Origin: Rahnella bonaserana
Lineage (GTDB): Bacteria > Pseudomonadota > Gammaproteobacteria > Enterobacterales > Enterobacteriaceae
Direction of reading: 5' to 3'
NCBI RefSeq assembly: GCF_019049675.1
Contig: NZ_JAFMOW010000066.1
Coordinates: 241,615-305,614 of the forward strand
DNA: 64,000 nt
Shown: in pieces, positions 18,551 to 27,993 of the stretch
Numbering within the stretch: position 1 is the first letter of the stretch
How the letters are laid out: the number at the start of each line of letters is the position of its first letter
The notes under the pieces: model-generated
Seen by the model: only the letters and a program-made list of their open reading frames with translations
Databases searched by the model: none
Told to the model about the DNA's origin: nothing
Translations under genes and position numbers: made by a program

Positions 18551-18585
18551 CTCCCTCCCCTGCGAAGGGGAGGGGTGGGGTGGGG
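18551..18585 (+). repeat. Dispersed GC-rich palindromic repeat with GGGGT tail
   Basis: CTCCCTCCCC-tgcg-AAGGGGAGGG forms a hairpin and is followed by GTGGGGTGGGG. A second, shorter copy of the hairpin is at 31522-31543 after csgA. Both lie just downstream of a stop codon, so the element may act as a terminator or an mRNA 3'-end stabiliser. Confidence 0.75.
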
Positions 18586-18668
18586 TATTAATGCTGAATC
18601 AATAAGCTGAAGTGTGCTTTAACCAAGTGTTAGCCCTTAAAACTCCTGTCATTAGTTCTTTTCTGACT

Positions 18669-19076
18669 TTAATTCCCGCGGTAAGTCGAGAAACCGTAAG
18701 GACTGACAAGCAGAGGAATGTGATAGTGAGGCACTGAACCATCCGCTTTAAAAATAACGGGGATTTCCGGAAAAAATGAAGCGGTATGGTGCTTTTCAAA
18801 CCATTCTCCGGTTTTGAACGTTACGCGATAACTCCCTTTCTCCATCACATTTTCATTGGGATACAGCGCCGGAATTCTTCCCTGTTCGTTGGTCACTCCG
18901 CTGCTCAGTTGCACCCATTTGTTACCTTCCTGCTTCTCGAGGGAGACGCTTACACCCTCTGATGGCAGCCCGTTTTGCAGGTTCAGAACGTGGACGCTAA
19001 GAGGATTAGCTGCAAAGGCAGATGTCAGACACAGAGCATTGATAATACCGGCCAGTAATAATTTATTTTTAAACAT
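18669..19076 (-). CDS. hiuH: Periplasmic 5-hydroxyisourate hydrolase (transthyretin-like)
   Basis: Transthyretin-like hydrolase that opens 5-hydroxyisourate in the uric-acid pathway. The 135 residues start with a clear signal peptide cleaved near residue 22 (TSAFA-ANPL), so the mature enzyme is periplasmic. The N-terminal catalytic His is in NPLSVHVLN, the Arg in EQGRIPAL, and the His pair in VPHYHIPLLVSPYGFSTYRG. The hallmark C-terminal tetrapeptide is usually Tyr-Arg-Gly-Ser. Here it ends Tyr-Arg-Gly-Asn. No uricase or OHCU decarboxylase gene is nearby. It stands alone. Confidence 0.92.
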   Translation of the reverse strand: MFKNKLLLAGIINALCLTSAFAANPLSVHVLNLQNGLPSEGVSVSLEKQEGNKWVQLSSGVTNEQGRIPALYPNENVMEKGSYRVTFKTGEWFEKHHTASFFPEIPVIFKADGSVPHYHIPLLVSPYGFSTYRGN

Positions 19077-19316
19077 ATGTTCGTCCTTTTGAACTCAATG
19101 TTATTTGTTAATAACGCAGAATATTTTGCAGAGCTATATTTATAACTTCCCTCATCACAGCGATGGGAAAGTGCGAAATAACCTCTGTCTTGACGAAACA
19201 AAGTCTACTTTTTACTGGCTAACCTGAAGATGACGGGTTGATGACATTTTTGTAATAATTCAGATTCAGATGTCTGGAGATAACGCTCTCCAGCTCAAAA
19301 ACCCGCCAGCCTCACA

Positions 19317-20087
19317 TCAGAACCGCATTAACTGCCTGAATTCTTTAACCTTGCTGCGACTTACCGGCACCTCGAAATCTAAATCACTTAAGCGCAAAAT
19401 ATAGGTGTTATTGAACCACGGCACGATCTCGCGGATTTTTGACAGATTCACGCAATATGAGCGATGGCAGCGGAAGAAATGCTCCTCCGGCAAGCGGTTG
19501 CACAATTCGGTGATATTCATCGGCATGGTGAATTCTTCTTTGCGGGTATATACCTGCGTGACCTTTTCCTGCGCGGCGGCGTAATAAATATCGTTGATAT
19601 CAGTGACGATAATCCGTTCGTCTTTGATCAGATTAATACTGTGACTGACGCGCTGCGCGTTACCCGTTACCGGCAGGATCCCTTCCTGTTTCTCTGCGGC
19701 CTCTTTACCGGCCAGTTCTTTATCACGGCGAAAATGCGACTCCAGCTTTTGCAGCATAGTGACAATGCGTGACTCGTGATAAGGCTTGAGAATGTAATCA
19801 AACGCTTCTATTTCAAAGGCTTCGGCAGCGTGTTCTTTATAGGCGGTGATGAACACGATATAAGGTCTGTGGGCAAATTTACTGATATTTTGCGCCAGCA
19901 ATACGCCGTCGAGCGACGGAATGCTGATATCGAGAAAAATCGCATCCACTTCATGCGATTGCAGGTATTTAAGCACGTCCAGTCCGTCATCAAATACCGC
20001 TTCAACCTGAATGCTGCTGTGCGTATTAATCAGATAACTCAGCTCTTCCTGAGCCGGTACTTCATCTTCGACGATAATTGCTTTCAC
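19317..20087 (-). CDS. ypdB: LytTR-type response regulator YpdB (pyruvate-responsive)
   Basis: Response regulator of the YpdA-YpdB (PyrSR) two-component system. In E. coli this system senses extracellular pyruvate and activates the transporter gene yhjX. The 256 residues comprise an N-terminal receiver domain with phospho-acceptor Asp53 (FLDISIPSLDG), conserved Thr (VFITAYKEH) and Lys (DYILKPYHES). A LytTR DNA-binding domain follows from about 150 (INLIKDERIIVTDINDIYYAAAQEK...FFRCHRSYCVNL...VPVSRSKVKEFRQLM). It lies 63 bp downstream of ypdA and is probably co-transcribed with it. No yhjX homologue is in the window. Confidence 0.95.
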   Translation of the reverse strand: MKAIIVEDEVPAQEELSYLINTHSSIQVEAVFDDGLDVLKYLQSHEVDAIFLDISIPSLDGVLLAQNISKFAHRPYIVFITAYKEHAAEAFEIEAFDYILKPYHESRIVTMLQKLESHFRRDKELAGKEAAEKQEGILPVTGNAQRVSHSINLIKDERIIVTDINDIYYAAAQEKVTQVYTRKEEFTMPMNITELCNRLPEEHFFRCHRSYCVNLSKIREIVPWFNNTYILRLSDLDFEVPVSRSKVKEFRQLMRF

Positions 20088-20150
20088 TGAATTATCTCCC
20101 TGGTGCGGTGGCCCGAAAGGCGGGCGGGTAAAACGAAAAACGCTCTGCGG

Positions 20151-21854
20151 TCAGGCAATCTGGCTCTGTATGGCCGCCGTGACTTTCGCAGGGGCATGAG
20201 TAATTACAAAAGAAATATCGGTGCCCGGCTCCAGTCGCCGGATAGTCAGACCCTGCCCGTATAACAACGAAACGCGGTGATGCACATTCAGCAGGCCGAT
20301 TTTATTGCCGGGCATTTCATTGCGCGCCACGCGGTCAATGGTTTCCTGATTAATGCCATGGCCGGTATCTTTCACGGAAACTTTAATCCCCTCAGCCTGA
20401 TGCTTAACTGAAATCACCACCACGCCTTTTCCGCTGCATTTCTGGATGCCGTGAACAATCGCGTTCTCGACCAGTGGCTGGATCAGCAGACTGGGAATTT
20501 TCACCGAAATATCGTCATCAATGTCATAAATTACCGTGAGTTTGCTGCCAAAACGCGCCTGTTCGATGGCGATGTAATCCTGTACCTGATGCAGTTCTTT
20601 GCGCAGGTCGATCAGCTCGTCGTTCAGTTCAAGGTTGTAACGCAGATAACGGGAAAGATTGATGATCAGCTGGCGCGCCACGTCCGGTCGTACGCGGATC
20701 GATGATGAAATCGCGTTCAGCGCATTAAACAAAAAATGCGGGTTTATCTTGCTCTGTAACGCGCGCATCTCGGCCTTATTGGCCATCTCGCGCAGTTGTT
20801 CAGTTCGTGAGACTTCCATCTGTGTGGACATAATTTGCGACAGCCCGATAGCCATCACTTTAAGCGAATATGTAATACGGTGCGGGTCACAATAATAGAT
20901 TTTCAGCGAGCCGGTCACTTCGCCTTTTTCCCACAGGGGAATAATAATCAGCGAGTGGATTTGCGGCGTGCGGTGCATTTCATCGTTATTTCTGACCGTG
21001 ATTTCGCCGCTTTCCAGCGTGGCTTTGGTCATCTCACTCAGGGATTCATGGCCGATATTGTATTCATCCGCGCCGACGCCGACGTACGCCAGAATGTTTT
21101 TGGTATCCGTGATCGCCACCGCGTCAGCATCGATATCCTCGCGGATAATGCGGCAGATGCTGGCCAGCGAATCGGCGTTGATATCCCGGAAATAGGGCAG
21201 CGTTTTATTGGCGATATCCAGCGCCAGCCGTGCCTGTCGCGCGGCGATGACCTCTTTTTCATCTTCGACGCTTTGCACCAGTAACACAATCAGGCCGATG
21301 GAACTGGCACCCAGGATCAGCGGTGCGGCGATGTTCATAACGATGTCCAGCCCGAGCGAAAATGGCCGTGCCATTAGCAAAATCAGCACCATGGTCAGCG
21401 TTTCACACAACATCCCGGCGATGATCCCGACTTTCCAGTGCAGCGCTTTTTTGACGTTTTTATTGATGTAGCCGGAAAGGAAACCTGCCGTAATACTGGT
21501 GATCAGGCACGGAATTGACGTAGGCCCGTGAATGTCGATCAGGAAACGGTGCGTGCCTGAAATCACGCCGGTGATAATCCCGACCCACGGTCCGAATAAG
21601 ATCCCACCGGACATAATGGCGATGGTGCGTACGTTAATCAGCGAGCCTTCGACGTTGATCCCGGAAAGCGTACCGAAAATCGCAAACAGCGAGAAAATGG
21701 CGGTAACGGCCGTCAGCTCCAGGGGCGTGTGGCTCTCGTTTTCTTTATGCAGCAGTTTACGGAACAGCGGAGTACGCGTGAGGAAAAACAGACAAATGAG
21801 CATCAGCGCCGCACGGTCAAAGACCGCCAGCAGCATATCGAAAATGTGAGGCAT
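20151..21854 (-). CDS. ypdA: LytS-type sensor histidine kinase YpdA
   Basis: Membrane sensor kinase of the YpdA-YpdB system, 567 residues like the E. coli protein (565). The N-terminal five-to-six-helix LYT-type sensor domain (residues about 1-200) includes [26 protein letters not shown]-like domain follows at about 225-345. The His kinase region shows the LytS-type phosphorylation motif [14 protein letters not shown] near residue 375. The C-terminal ATPase domain holds the N-box [16 protein letters not shown] and the G-box DTGHGI. It starts 113 bp from a divergent GNAT gene. Confidence 0.95.
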   Translation of the reverse strand: MPHIFDMLLAVFDRAALMLICLFFLTRTPLFRKLLHKENESHTPLELTAVTAIFSLFAIFGTLSGINVEGSLINVRTIAIMSGGILFGPWVGIITGVISGTHRFLIDIHGPTSIPCLITSITAGFLSGYINKNVKKALHWKVGIIAGMLCETLTMVLILLMARPFSLGLDIVMNIAAPLILGASSIGLIVLLVQSVEDEKEVIAARQARLALDIANKTLPYFRDINADSLASICRIIREDIDADAVAITDTKNILAYVGVGADEYNIGHESLSEMTKATLESGEITVRNNDEMHRTPQIHSLIIIPLWEKGEVTGSLKIYYCDPHRITYSLKVMAIGLSQIMSTQMEVSRTEQLREMANKAEMRALQSKINPHFLFNALNAISSSIRVRPDVARQLIINLSRYLRYNLELNDELIDLRKELHQVQDYIAIEQARFGSKLTVIYDIDDDISVKIPSLLIQPLVENAIVHGIQKCSGKGVVVISVKHQAEGIKVSVKDTGHGINQETIDRVARNEMPGNKIGLLNVHHRVSLLYGQGLTIRRLEPGTDISFVITHAPAKVTAAIQSQIA

Positions 21855-21967
21855 AGCAGATTAACTCTTTGCGCGCCGTAAAGATAAGCGTGCCAAATGG
21901 ATTCAGCCGTTATTATATGTAAAAGGTCAGACTTTCACCATCGGCAGACACAGGAGAGCCAACTGAG

Positions 21968-22504
21968 ATGATTTCGTTATCCACGCCGCGGCTGATTATG
22001 CAGCCCATCCAGGCTGACGACTGGGCATTTTTCTTGCGGTTGTATCAGACGCCGGAGGTCATGCGTTTTATCGGCGATATCGAGATGCCTGCTCAGGTTC
22101 ATACCCGCTTTGAACAGCGGCTGGGCAACTGGGATCGCTATTGCGACTTTTGGTTATGCCTGCTTATACGCGAAAAAGAGACCGGCGCTGCCGTGGGGCT
22201 GACCGGATTTTTCCCGGACTGGCGACCTTACAAACAGGGCGAAGTGGGGTTTATTCTCGCGCCGGAACATCAGCGCAAAGGCTACGCGGTGGAATCCCTG
22301 CGCGAAGTGCTGAACTTTGCTTTTGACCACTGCGGATTTCACCGCCTGCAGGCCAACGTGCTCGAAGGCAATGACGGTTCGCGCCGCGTGCTGGAGAAAT
22401 GTGGTTTCCAGATGGAAGGGCGTTTGCGCGACAGTTACCGGATTGGTGACGAGTGGAAAAATGACTGGCTGCTGGGTTTGCTGGCAACCGATCCGCGTCC
22501 GTAA
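21968..22504 (+). CDS. RimJ/RimL-type GNAT N-acetyltransferase
   Basis: A 178-residue acetyltransferase of the GNAT superfamily (Acetyltransf_3, RimJ/RimL-like). It starts with the family pattern [32 protein letters not shown]. The acetyl-CoA-binding motif is at [28 protein letters not shown], and the C-terminal motif is [43 protein letters not shown]. Its substrate could be a protein N-terminus, an amino acid or a drug, and cannot be told from sequence. It lies between the divergent ypdA and alaC, and the alaC leader begins right after it. Confidence 0.88.
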   Translation: MISLSTPRLIMQPIQADDWAFFLRLYQTPEVMRFIGDIEMPAQVHTRFEQRLGNWDRYCDFWLCLLIREKETGAAVGLTGFFPDWRPYKQGEVGFILAPEHQRKGYAVESLREVLNFAFDHCGFHRLQANVLEGNDGSRRVLEKCGFQMEGRLRDSYRIGDEWKNDWLLGLLATDPRP

Positions 22505-22546
22505 AAAAAAACGCTCAGTATCTCGACAGTTGTTTTTCTCTGCGAT

Positions 22547-22627
22547 ATGTTCGTTGAAGGTCGCAACGCGGCCAGCGTCGCTCGGACGGTCCGGGCGCTT
22601 ACGTATCCCAGAGGAAATTATGGCTGA
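22547..22627 (+). CDS. Possible 26-codon leader peptide overlapping the alaC start
   Basis: A short open frame starts at ATG 22547 and runs across the alaC ribosome site, ending at a TGA inside the first codons of alaC (22625-22627). The encoded peptide begins [15 protein letters not shown] and has four alanines and four arginines in 26 residues. A GC-rich hairpin, GCTCGG-acggt-CCGGGC (22580-22596), lies within it. Translation of this frame would have to couple to or interfere with alaC translation. There is no strong ribosome site before its ATG, so it may not be translated. Confidence 0.35.
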   Translation: MFVEGRNAASVARTVRALTYPRGNYG

Positions 22628-23879
22628 TTCCAGTTCACCACGTCGTTTTTCACGTATTGATCGTCTTCCCCCTTATGTTTTCAATATCACCGCTGAACTG
22701 AAAATGGCCGCGCGCCATCGCGGCGAAGACATTATTGATTTCAGTATGGGCAACCCTGACGGCCCGACACCGCCACACATTGTGGAAAAACTGGTGCAGG
22801 TTGCGCAGCGCGAAGACACCCACGGTTACTCAACGTCACGCGGTATTCCGCGTCTGCGTCGTGCGATCTCCCGCTGGTACGCCGATCGTTATCAGGTGGA
22901 GATCGACCCGGAAAGCGAAGCTATCGTCACTATCGGTTCAAAAGAAGGTCTGGCGCATCTGATGCTGGCGACCCTCGATCATGGTGATACCGTTCTGGTG
23001 CCAAACCCAAGTTATCCGATCCACATTTACGGCGCAGTGATCGCCGGTGCTCAGGTGCGATCCGTGCCGCTGGCAGAAGGTGTGGATTTCTTTGCTGAAC
23101 TGGAAAAAGCCATTCGCGAAACCATTCCCCGTCCGAAAATGATGATCCTCGGCTTCCCGTCCAACCCGACGGCGCAATGCGTAGAGCTGGACTTCTTCGA
23201 ACGTGTGGTCGCGCTGGCTAAACAATACAACGTGCTGGTTATTCACGATCTGGCCTACGCCGATATCGTGTATGACGGCTGGAAAGCGCCGTCGATCATG
23301 CAGGTGCCGGGCGCGAAAGATATCGCGGTAGAGTTCTTTACCCTGTCGAAAAGTTACAACATGGCAGGCTGGCGTATTGGCTTTATGGTCGGCAATCCTG
23401 AGCTGGTCAGTGCACTGGCGCGTATCAAAAGCTATCACGATTACGGGACGTTCACGCCGTTACAGGTTGCCGCGATTGCGGCGCTGGAAGGCGATCAGCA
23501 ATGCGTGAAAGACATTGCCGAGCAATACCGTCAGCGTCGTAATGTGCTGGTGCGCGGGCTGCATGAAGCGGGCTGGATGGTAGAAAATCCGAAAGCGTCG
23601 ATGTACGTCTGGGCAAAAATCCCGGCAGCGTATGCGCATTTAGGTTCGCTGGAGTTCGCTAAACGTCTGCTGGCTGACGCGAAAGTCTGCGTGTCACCGG
23701 GCATCGGTTTTGGTGATTACGGTGATACGCATGTCCGTTTCGCGCTGATCGAAAATCAGGACCGTATCCGTCAGGCTGTTCGTGGAATTAAAGCAATGTT
23801 CCGTGCTGACGGTTTGCTGGCACCGAAAAAGGCCGCGGGAGAAACGCCTGCTGAGCAGGATCCTTCCGCCGGCGCGTAA
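22620..23879 (+). CDS. alaC: Glutamate-pyruvate (alanine) aminotransferase AlaC
   Basis: PLP-dependent class I/II aminotransferase that makes alanine from pyruvate and glutamate. I chose the ATG at 22620, which has GAGGAA upstream and gives a 419-residue protein starting [21 protein letters not shown], like E. coli AlaC (412). The open frame extends 303 bp further upstream, but over the GNAT gene. Visible motifs are [17 protein letters not shown] near the N-terminus, [17 protein letters not shown] near 125, FPSNPTAQ near 178, and the PLP lysine in [14 protein letters not shown] near 245. A possible leader peptide overlaps the start, and a strong terminator follows. Confidence 0.96.
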   Translation: MADSSSPRRFSRIDRLPPYVFNITAELKMAARHRGEDIIDFSMGNPDGPTPPHIVEKLVQVAQREDTHGYSTSRGIPRLRRAISRWYADRYQVEIDPESEAIVTIGSKEGLAHLMLATLDHGDTVLVPNPSYPIHIYGAVIAGAQVRSVPLAEGVDFFAELEKAIRETIPRPKMMILGFPSNPTAQCVELDFFERVVALAKQYNVLVIHDLAYADIVYDGWKAPSIMQVPGAKDIAVEFFTLSKSYNMAGWRIGFMVGNPELVSALARIKSYHDYGTFTPLQVAAIAALEGDQQCVKDIAEQYRQRRNVLVRGLHEAGWMVENPKASMYVWAKIPAAYAHLGSLEFAKRLLADAKVCVSPGIGFGDYGDTHVRFALIENQDRIRQAVRGIKAMFRADGLLAPKKAAGETPAEQDPSAGA

Positions 23880-23897
23880 GTCGCCTCAGCACATCAG

Positions 23898-23921
23898 ACC
23901 GGGCTTCGGCCCGGTTTTTTT
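23898..23921 (+). terminator. Terminator of alaC
   Basis: The stem ACCGGGC-TTCG-GCCCGGT is followed by seven T's, 19 bp after the stop codon. Confidence 0.94.
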
Positions 23922-24048
23922 ATCTCAATGCGTTAACTTCTTTACCCTTACCGCCCGGCCATATCCACAAAGTCTGCGTAATTTCTTTCTATACTCAGTC
24001 TGTCACTCATGATCTCGCGTTTAATATTCTCCGGCCAGGAAATTTCTC

Positions 24049-24567
24049 ATGAAAAACCGTTATGCGCTGTCGCAGATCAGCCTGCACTGGGCAACGTTGC
24101 TGATGATTATTCTGACGTATACCGCGATGCTGACCCGCGACTATTTTCCGGAAGATAATCAGCCGCTGGTACGTTTACTGCATTTTAATTTTGGGATTTG
24201 TGTCTGGCTGCTGATGTGGGTGCGTGTTTTCCTGCGTACACGCTATGCAACACCGGTGATCACGCCGCCTTTGCCTCGCTGGCAGATTGCGGCATCTCAC
24301 GCGGTACATGGCGCGTTGTATCTGTTATTTCTCTCGCTGCCGGTGCTGGGCGTACTGACCCTGGAATTTGGCGGACGCGACTGGGTGTTGTTTGGCTGGC
24401 AGGTGCCGCAGTTCGTGACGCCGGATCCTTCCGTGCGCAGCACGGTGAAGCAGACGCATGTGTTTCTGGCGAACTGCGGTTATTACCTGATTGGCTTACA
24501 TGCGCTGGCGGCGATTTATCATCATTACTTCCGTAAAGATGACACCCTGTTACGCATGACGCCTTAA
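24049..24567 (+). CDS. Cytochrome b561 family protein
   Basis: A 172-residue di-heme inner-membrane cytochrome of the bacterial b561 (CybB) family. Four hydrophobic helices carry heme-ligand candidates: His13 (QISLHWATLL), His45 (LLHFNFGICVW), a histidine pair in ASHAVHGALYLLF near 85, and YLIGLHALAAIYHHYF near 150. Known relatives pass electrons from quinol, and some in E. coli act as superoxide:ubiquinone oxidoreductases. It is alone on its strand and convergent with the DUF4153 gene. Partner proteins are not evident. Confidence 0.93.
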   Translation: MKNRYALSQISLHWATLLMIILTYTAMLTRDYFPEDNQPLVRLLHFNFGICVWLLMWVRVFLRTRYATPVITPPLPRWQIAASHAVHGALYLLFLSLPVLGVLTLEFGGRDWVLFGWQVPQFVTPDPSVRSTVKQTHVFLANCGYYLIGLHALAAIYHHYFRKDDTLLRMTP

Positions 24568-24575
24568 CGGCGGGC

Positions 24576-24600
24576 TCACCGGCAGAAATCCTGCCGGTGA
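24576..24600. terminator. Hairpin between convergent cytochrome b561 and DUF4153 genes
   Basis: A strong stem, TCACCGGCAG-aaatc-CTGCCGGTGA, without a T-tract on either strand. It probably serves as an mRNA 3'-end structure for both convergent genes. Confidence 0.55.
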
Positions 24601-24612
24601 CTGGCGTATAAA

Positions 24613-26418
24613 TCAGTTTTCATCCTGCTGGTAATGCACAACGCGACGCTTCCCTTCAATCTGGATATCTACCCATTTACGCGGTGCGGGTTTAACTTCA
24701 CCGTTGCGCAGTGCCTGGATCAGCGTCTCTTTATCCTTTTCCTGATACAGATAAAGCTCACCGCTTTGCGCCCACTGACCGGCCTGTCTTGCGTAAACCC
24801 GGCAGTTGACTGAAGGCGCATCCAGCGTATTACAGAGCAGGATTTCTTTCTGTTTGTCATTATTGAGATCCAGCGTATTAACGATACACACGCCCTGAAC
24901 GCTCAGACAATCGCGAAGTGTGCTGCGGTATTGTTCCAGCACTGGAAGACTTTTCCACCAGCCGTCATCCGGCTGCACTGCGCCTTTCGCCAGCGTGATC
25001 ATCTTTTTCGCCTCCTCAATACGATAATTTTTAGCCAGCGCATCGGCCTCTTTATCATTGTAGGAGCCCCAGCGTGAGGTCAGCGCAATAGTATTTTTCA
25101 CCGTGGCAAGCAGGCGCGGGTCCGAGGTAAAAGCAGGAGATTGCAGCAATTTTTCCAGTGCTTCGTTGCCACGACGACCTGTTTCAAAACGCAGTAATTT
25201 GAGATCAAAATCTTTCGCCTGCGTTTTACCGCTGTCGAGCCGTGCAATCTGACTGTTCACGCTGAGACGGTAAGGATCGAGCAGCGGGCTGTTGACCGCG
25301 ATAACCAGCAGCACGACTAACAATGACAGCGGTTTATTGAACTGATTCAGACGCGACAGCCAGTCCGGACGTTTATCGAAAACGGAAAAACTGTAGCAAA
25401 GCGAGGCTGTCAGCGTAACCGCAATAATTACCACCGCCCACAGACGCTGCGGCGTCCAGCCGTATTGTGAAACGCGAATGCCCGTAGCGTACAGCGCCAG
25501 CGCGGCATACACCGGCAGCAGCAGGATAGCTGCATTGACCAGCCAGCGGACAGCCTGCGGATAAGGCTTCACTCCGCTGTCCGTTTCGCGCACAACGTTC
25601 ACCAGCGCCAGCAGGCTTATCGCCATAATTGTCAGCAGACTGGCGGCGGACCAGGTTTGCGACAGCGCCGTCAGGCCGGTGAACGGCAGGGCGAACAGAA
25701 AGATCAGCGCAACGAACGCCACCAGAGGCAGCAGGCCTTTGAGAATGAAACGGATAATATTGCGCGTGGTATTCATCAGCGCCGGTTGTGTGCGGCAGGT
25801 GATGATGCTTATCCCCAGCAGCAGCCCGAAAACCAGATGCATAAACAGCGGTGTATCGAAAAACAGCTCGTGGAAGTATTCAATGCCAATCACCCGGAAC
25901 AGCGCAGCGCACAGCGCCAGCACGCCGACGGTCAGCAGCATCAGCAGGAAAGTGAGCATCGCGCACAACATATTCTGGCTGTAGCAGGCTGCAAGATGGG
26001 CGTAACGGTAACGGTTATGCGCCGGGAACGTCTGCACCTGTAACCAGGGCAGCACAAAAAATACCATCGCCACCAGCGAAAGGTTATACGGCACCATCAC
26101 CGAATCTGCCGGTGTGCCGGTCACATTACTTTTCACCCACGTCGCCATCCCCGCCAGCAGCAAGGTCATCAACCCCATTGCGCCCCAGAACCGGCGGTCA
26201 TTCAGCTGCACCAGCGACAACGAAATCAGCACCGGTAATGTGAATGCCATAGTCTGGCCGTAAATATTGTGGGAGAAAGCCGAACGCGTTACCGCCTGGC
26301 TGTCTGAGAAAAAGTAATACAGCAAAAGTCCCTGCAGCAGGCAGACAAACATGATAAGCCAGCGGGAGGGAACGGGCAGAGGGGGCAAACTGAGGCCCGC
26401 CCGATTGAACTGAGACAT
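24613..26418 (-). CDS. DUF4153 multi-pass membrane protein
   Basis: A 601-residue inner-membrane protein. The first 380 residues hold about eleven hydrophobic helices, including the DUF4153-like stretch MPYNLSLVAMVFFVLPWLQVQ-type region near 110 and FFDTPLFMHLVFGLLLG near 190. From about 395 on there is a soluble C-terminal domain of about 200 residues with charged, helical sequence (LDSGKTQAKDFDLKLLRFETG...) ending in a beta-rich part (WVDIQIEGKRRVVHYQQDEN). The function of this family is unknown. The gene is alone, and its promoter region faces the SnoaL-like gene. Confidence 0.8.
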   Translation of the reverse strand: MSQFNRAGLSLPPLPVPSRWLIMFVCLLQGLLLYYFFSDSQAVTRSAFSHNIYGQTMAFTLPVLISLSLVQLNDRRFWGAMGLMTLLLAGMATWVKSNVTGTPADSVMVPYNLSLVAMVFFVLPWLQVQTFPAHNRYRYAHLAACYSQNMLCAMLTFLLMLLTVGVLALCAALFRVIGIEYFHELFFDTPLFMHLVFGLLLGISIITCRTQPALMNTTRNIIRFILKGLLPLVAFVALIFLFALPFTGLTALSQTWSAASLLTIMAISLLALVNVVRETDSGVKPYPQAVRWLVNAAILLLPVYAALALYATGIRVSQYGWTPQRLWAVVIIAVTLTASLCYSFSVFDKRPDWLSRLNQFNKPLSLLVVLLVIAVNSPLLDPYRLSVNSQIARLDSGKTQAKDFDLKLLRFETGRRGNEALEKLLQSPAFTSDPRLLATVKNTIALTSRWGSYNDKEADALAKNYRIEEAKKMITLAKGAVQPDDGWWKSLPVLEQYRSTLRDCLSVQGVCIVNTLDLNNDKQKEILLCNTLDAPSVNCRVYARQAGQWAQSGELYLYQEKDKETLIQALRNGEVKPAPRKWVDIQIEGKRRVVHYQQDEN

Positions 26419-26606
26419 CCGTGACTCTCCGAAAGTGTAAGAGGAAGTAAGGGTAAAAACGTACGCCAGTGTAATGGGTTCCGTGCTCCGGTGCAGAAAA
26501 CTCTTTTAAGGAGCAGGCTGGACATTTTGTGAGCATCACCACATAACTGGCAAAATCAGCCGCAGTCACTAGGCTTAGGTACTGGATGGAGAATTTCGAG
26601 GTGAAA

Positions 26607-27065
26607 ATGTCAGAACACGAACTGAAAGAAAAACGCATTGAAATCGTTAAGAATTTCTACGCCAAACTGGATCAGGCAGATGCGTCTTTGCTGGATCTCT
26701 TTGCGGAAGATGTGGTGCTGTTTTTTCCGAAATTTGGCACCGCGCAGGGGAAGTCATCCCTGGGAGAACTGGGAAAACGCTTCGCGCTGGAAATCGACAA
26801 GATCCAGCATATTCAGGATGCTTTCCGGTTTCTCAGCGATGGCGACACCATTGTGCTGGAAGGGCAGATGCGTGGCGTGATGCAAAATGGCGACCGCTGG
26901 CCAACCTCGGAAGCAGGGAGTCATCATTTCTGTACGGTGTTTGCGTTTGAGGATTTGCTGATTAAACGGCTGAGTATTTACCTCGACCCGGACTTCAATC
27001 TTGAGGACAAAAAGCGGGTGAGCAACTACCGTCAGGCGGTGAAAGGCGAAGAGAATAAAGCCTGA
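26607..27065 (+). CDS. SnoaL-like / NTF2-fold small protein
   Basis: A 152-residue cytosolic protein with the pattern of the NTF2/SnoaL fold. It has an N-terminal helix (KRIEIVKNFYAKLDQADASLLDLFAEDVVLFFPKFG), a middle strand-helix region, and a C-terminal strand set (HHFCTVFAFEDLLIKRLSIYLDPDF). Members range from steroid-isomerase-like enzymes to stress proteins, and no activity can be assigned. I chose the ATG at 26607, which has GAGG just before it, over one at 26586. It is divergent from the DUF4153 gene and convergent with csgG. Confidence 0.75.
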   Translation: MSEHELKEKRIEIVKNFYAKLDQADASLLDLFAEDVVLFFPKFGTAQGKSSLGELGKRFALEIDKIQHIQDAFRFLSDGDTIVLEGQMRGVMQNGDRWPTSEAGSHHFCTVFAFEDLLIKRLSIYLDPDFNLEDKKRVSNYRQAVKGEENKA

Positions 27066-27074
27066 TGCTGGCTT

Positions 27075-27114
27075 AAAAAAGAAGGGAAGCGGTGTCAACC
27101 CACCCCTTCCCTTC
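27075..27114 (-). terminator. Terminator of the csgDEFG operon
   Basis: On the minus strand GAAGGGAAG and CTTCCCTTC form a 9-bp stem followed by six T's, 13 bp after the csgG stop. It could also slow plus-strand transcription from the SnoaL-like gene. Confidence 0.8.
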
Positions 27115-27127
27115 GCCAACTGCCCTA

Positions 27128-27961
27128 TCAGGATTCGGCAGGGACAACGCTGTTTTTGTAGCGTTGCAGTATCGGCGAATTCACTTCCGACGGATTCTGC
27201 AATTGCCACAGATTACGGTCGATACCGTCATTGACCAGATAAATAACCCCGGATTCAATAGCCGACATCAGGCACAACATCACTGGCTCGTTGGTGGTAT
27301 AGCCTAGTTCGCCTTCCAGCAGACGCTGATAGTCGATAAAGCGGAACACCCCGGCCTGCACTTCATACGACAAAATCGTCTTGCTGGTATTCACAGACGA
27401 CAAAACTTCCCCGGTATTGACGTCGACAGCACGCAGGTTCACGGCTATCTGGTCCAACTGGTATTGCGTACTGGCACCGATACCGAAGTAACGCGCCCCT
27501 ATGCCGCCCGATTTCACATTGCTTTCATAGCCGATAATCGAGCCTTCAATCAAAATATTTGCCGCCACTAAAGAGGAAAGCGGACGCTGGTTATTGATAG
27601 CGACACTGCCGTTTTCCTGTGCTGCGCGGATAATTTTGCGTTCATTCAACAGATTTTGCAGTCCCTGACGTTCCAGCGGAATAAACCATTTAGAGTCTTT
27701 TAACGCCGAAACCAGCATCGCCGTGGCACTTTGCGGCACCGCAGTCGAGAAGTTACTCGCCGGATACGGTTTGAACTGACCGGTTTCATCCTGAATATTA
27801 TAAACAGAGACAAAGACACGTCCCTTCGGGGCCGGGAGATGAGTCAGATCGGTATAACTCGGTGCCCGTGGCAATAATGTCGGTCTGGCGGCTTCTTTCG
27901 GGGGCGCTGTGAGACACCCGCTCAACACAAAAACTGCGATGAGTAATAAATAGCTGCGCAT
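27128..27961 (-). CDS. csgG: Curli secretion channel lipoprotein CsgG
   Basis: Outer-membrane lipoprotein that forms the nonameric pore through which curlin subunits are secreted. Its 277 residues equal the E. coli length. The signal peptide ends in the lipobox LSGC with acylated Cys16. Conserved parts are FVSVYNIQDETGQFKPYPASNFSTAVPQSATAMLVSALKDSKWF (constriction-loop region near Tyr/Asn/Phe around residues 65-75) and LIEGSIIGYESNVKSGGIGARYFGIG in the barrel. It is the last gene of the csgDEFG operon and is followed by a terminator. Confidence 0.98.
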   Translation of the reverse strand: MRSYLLLIAVFVLSGCLTAPPKEAARPTLLPRAPSYTDLTHLPAPKGRVFVSVYNIQDETGQFKPYPASNFSTAVPQSATAMLVSALKDSKWFIPLERQGLQNLLNERKIIRAAQENGSVAINNQRPLSSLVAANILIEGSIIGYESNVKSGGIGARYFGIGASTQYQLDQIAVNLRAVDVNTGEVLSSVNTSKTILSYEVQAGVFRFIDYQRLLEGELGYTTNEPVMLCLMSAIESGVIYLVNDGIDRNLWQLQNPSEVNSPILQRYKNSVVPAES

Positions 27962-27993
27962 GATGTTGTTCCTGTTTTTATTGGTCGTCGGAA

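Noticed and set aside
22317..22619. A 101-codon N-terminal extension of alaC
   Set aside because: It overlaps the GNAT gene and lacks a ribosome site. The ATG at 22620 has GAGGAA and matches the family start.
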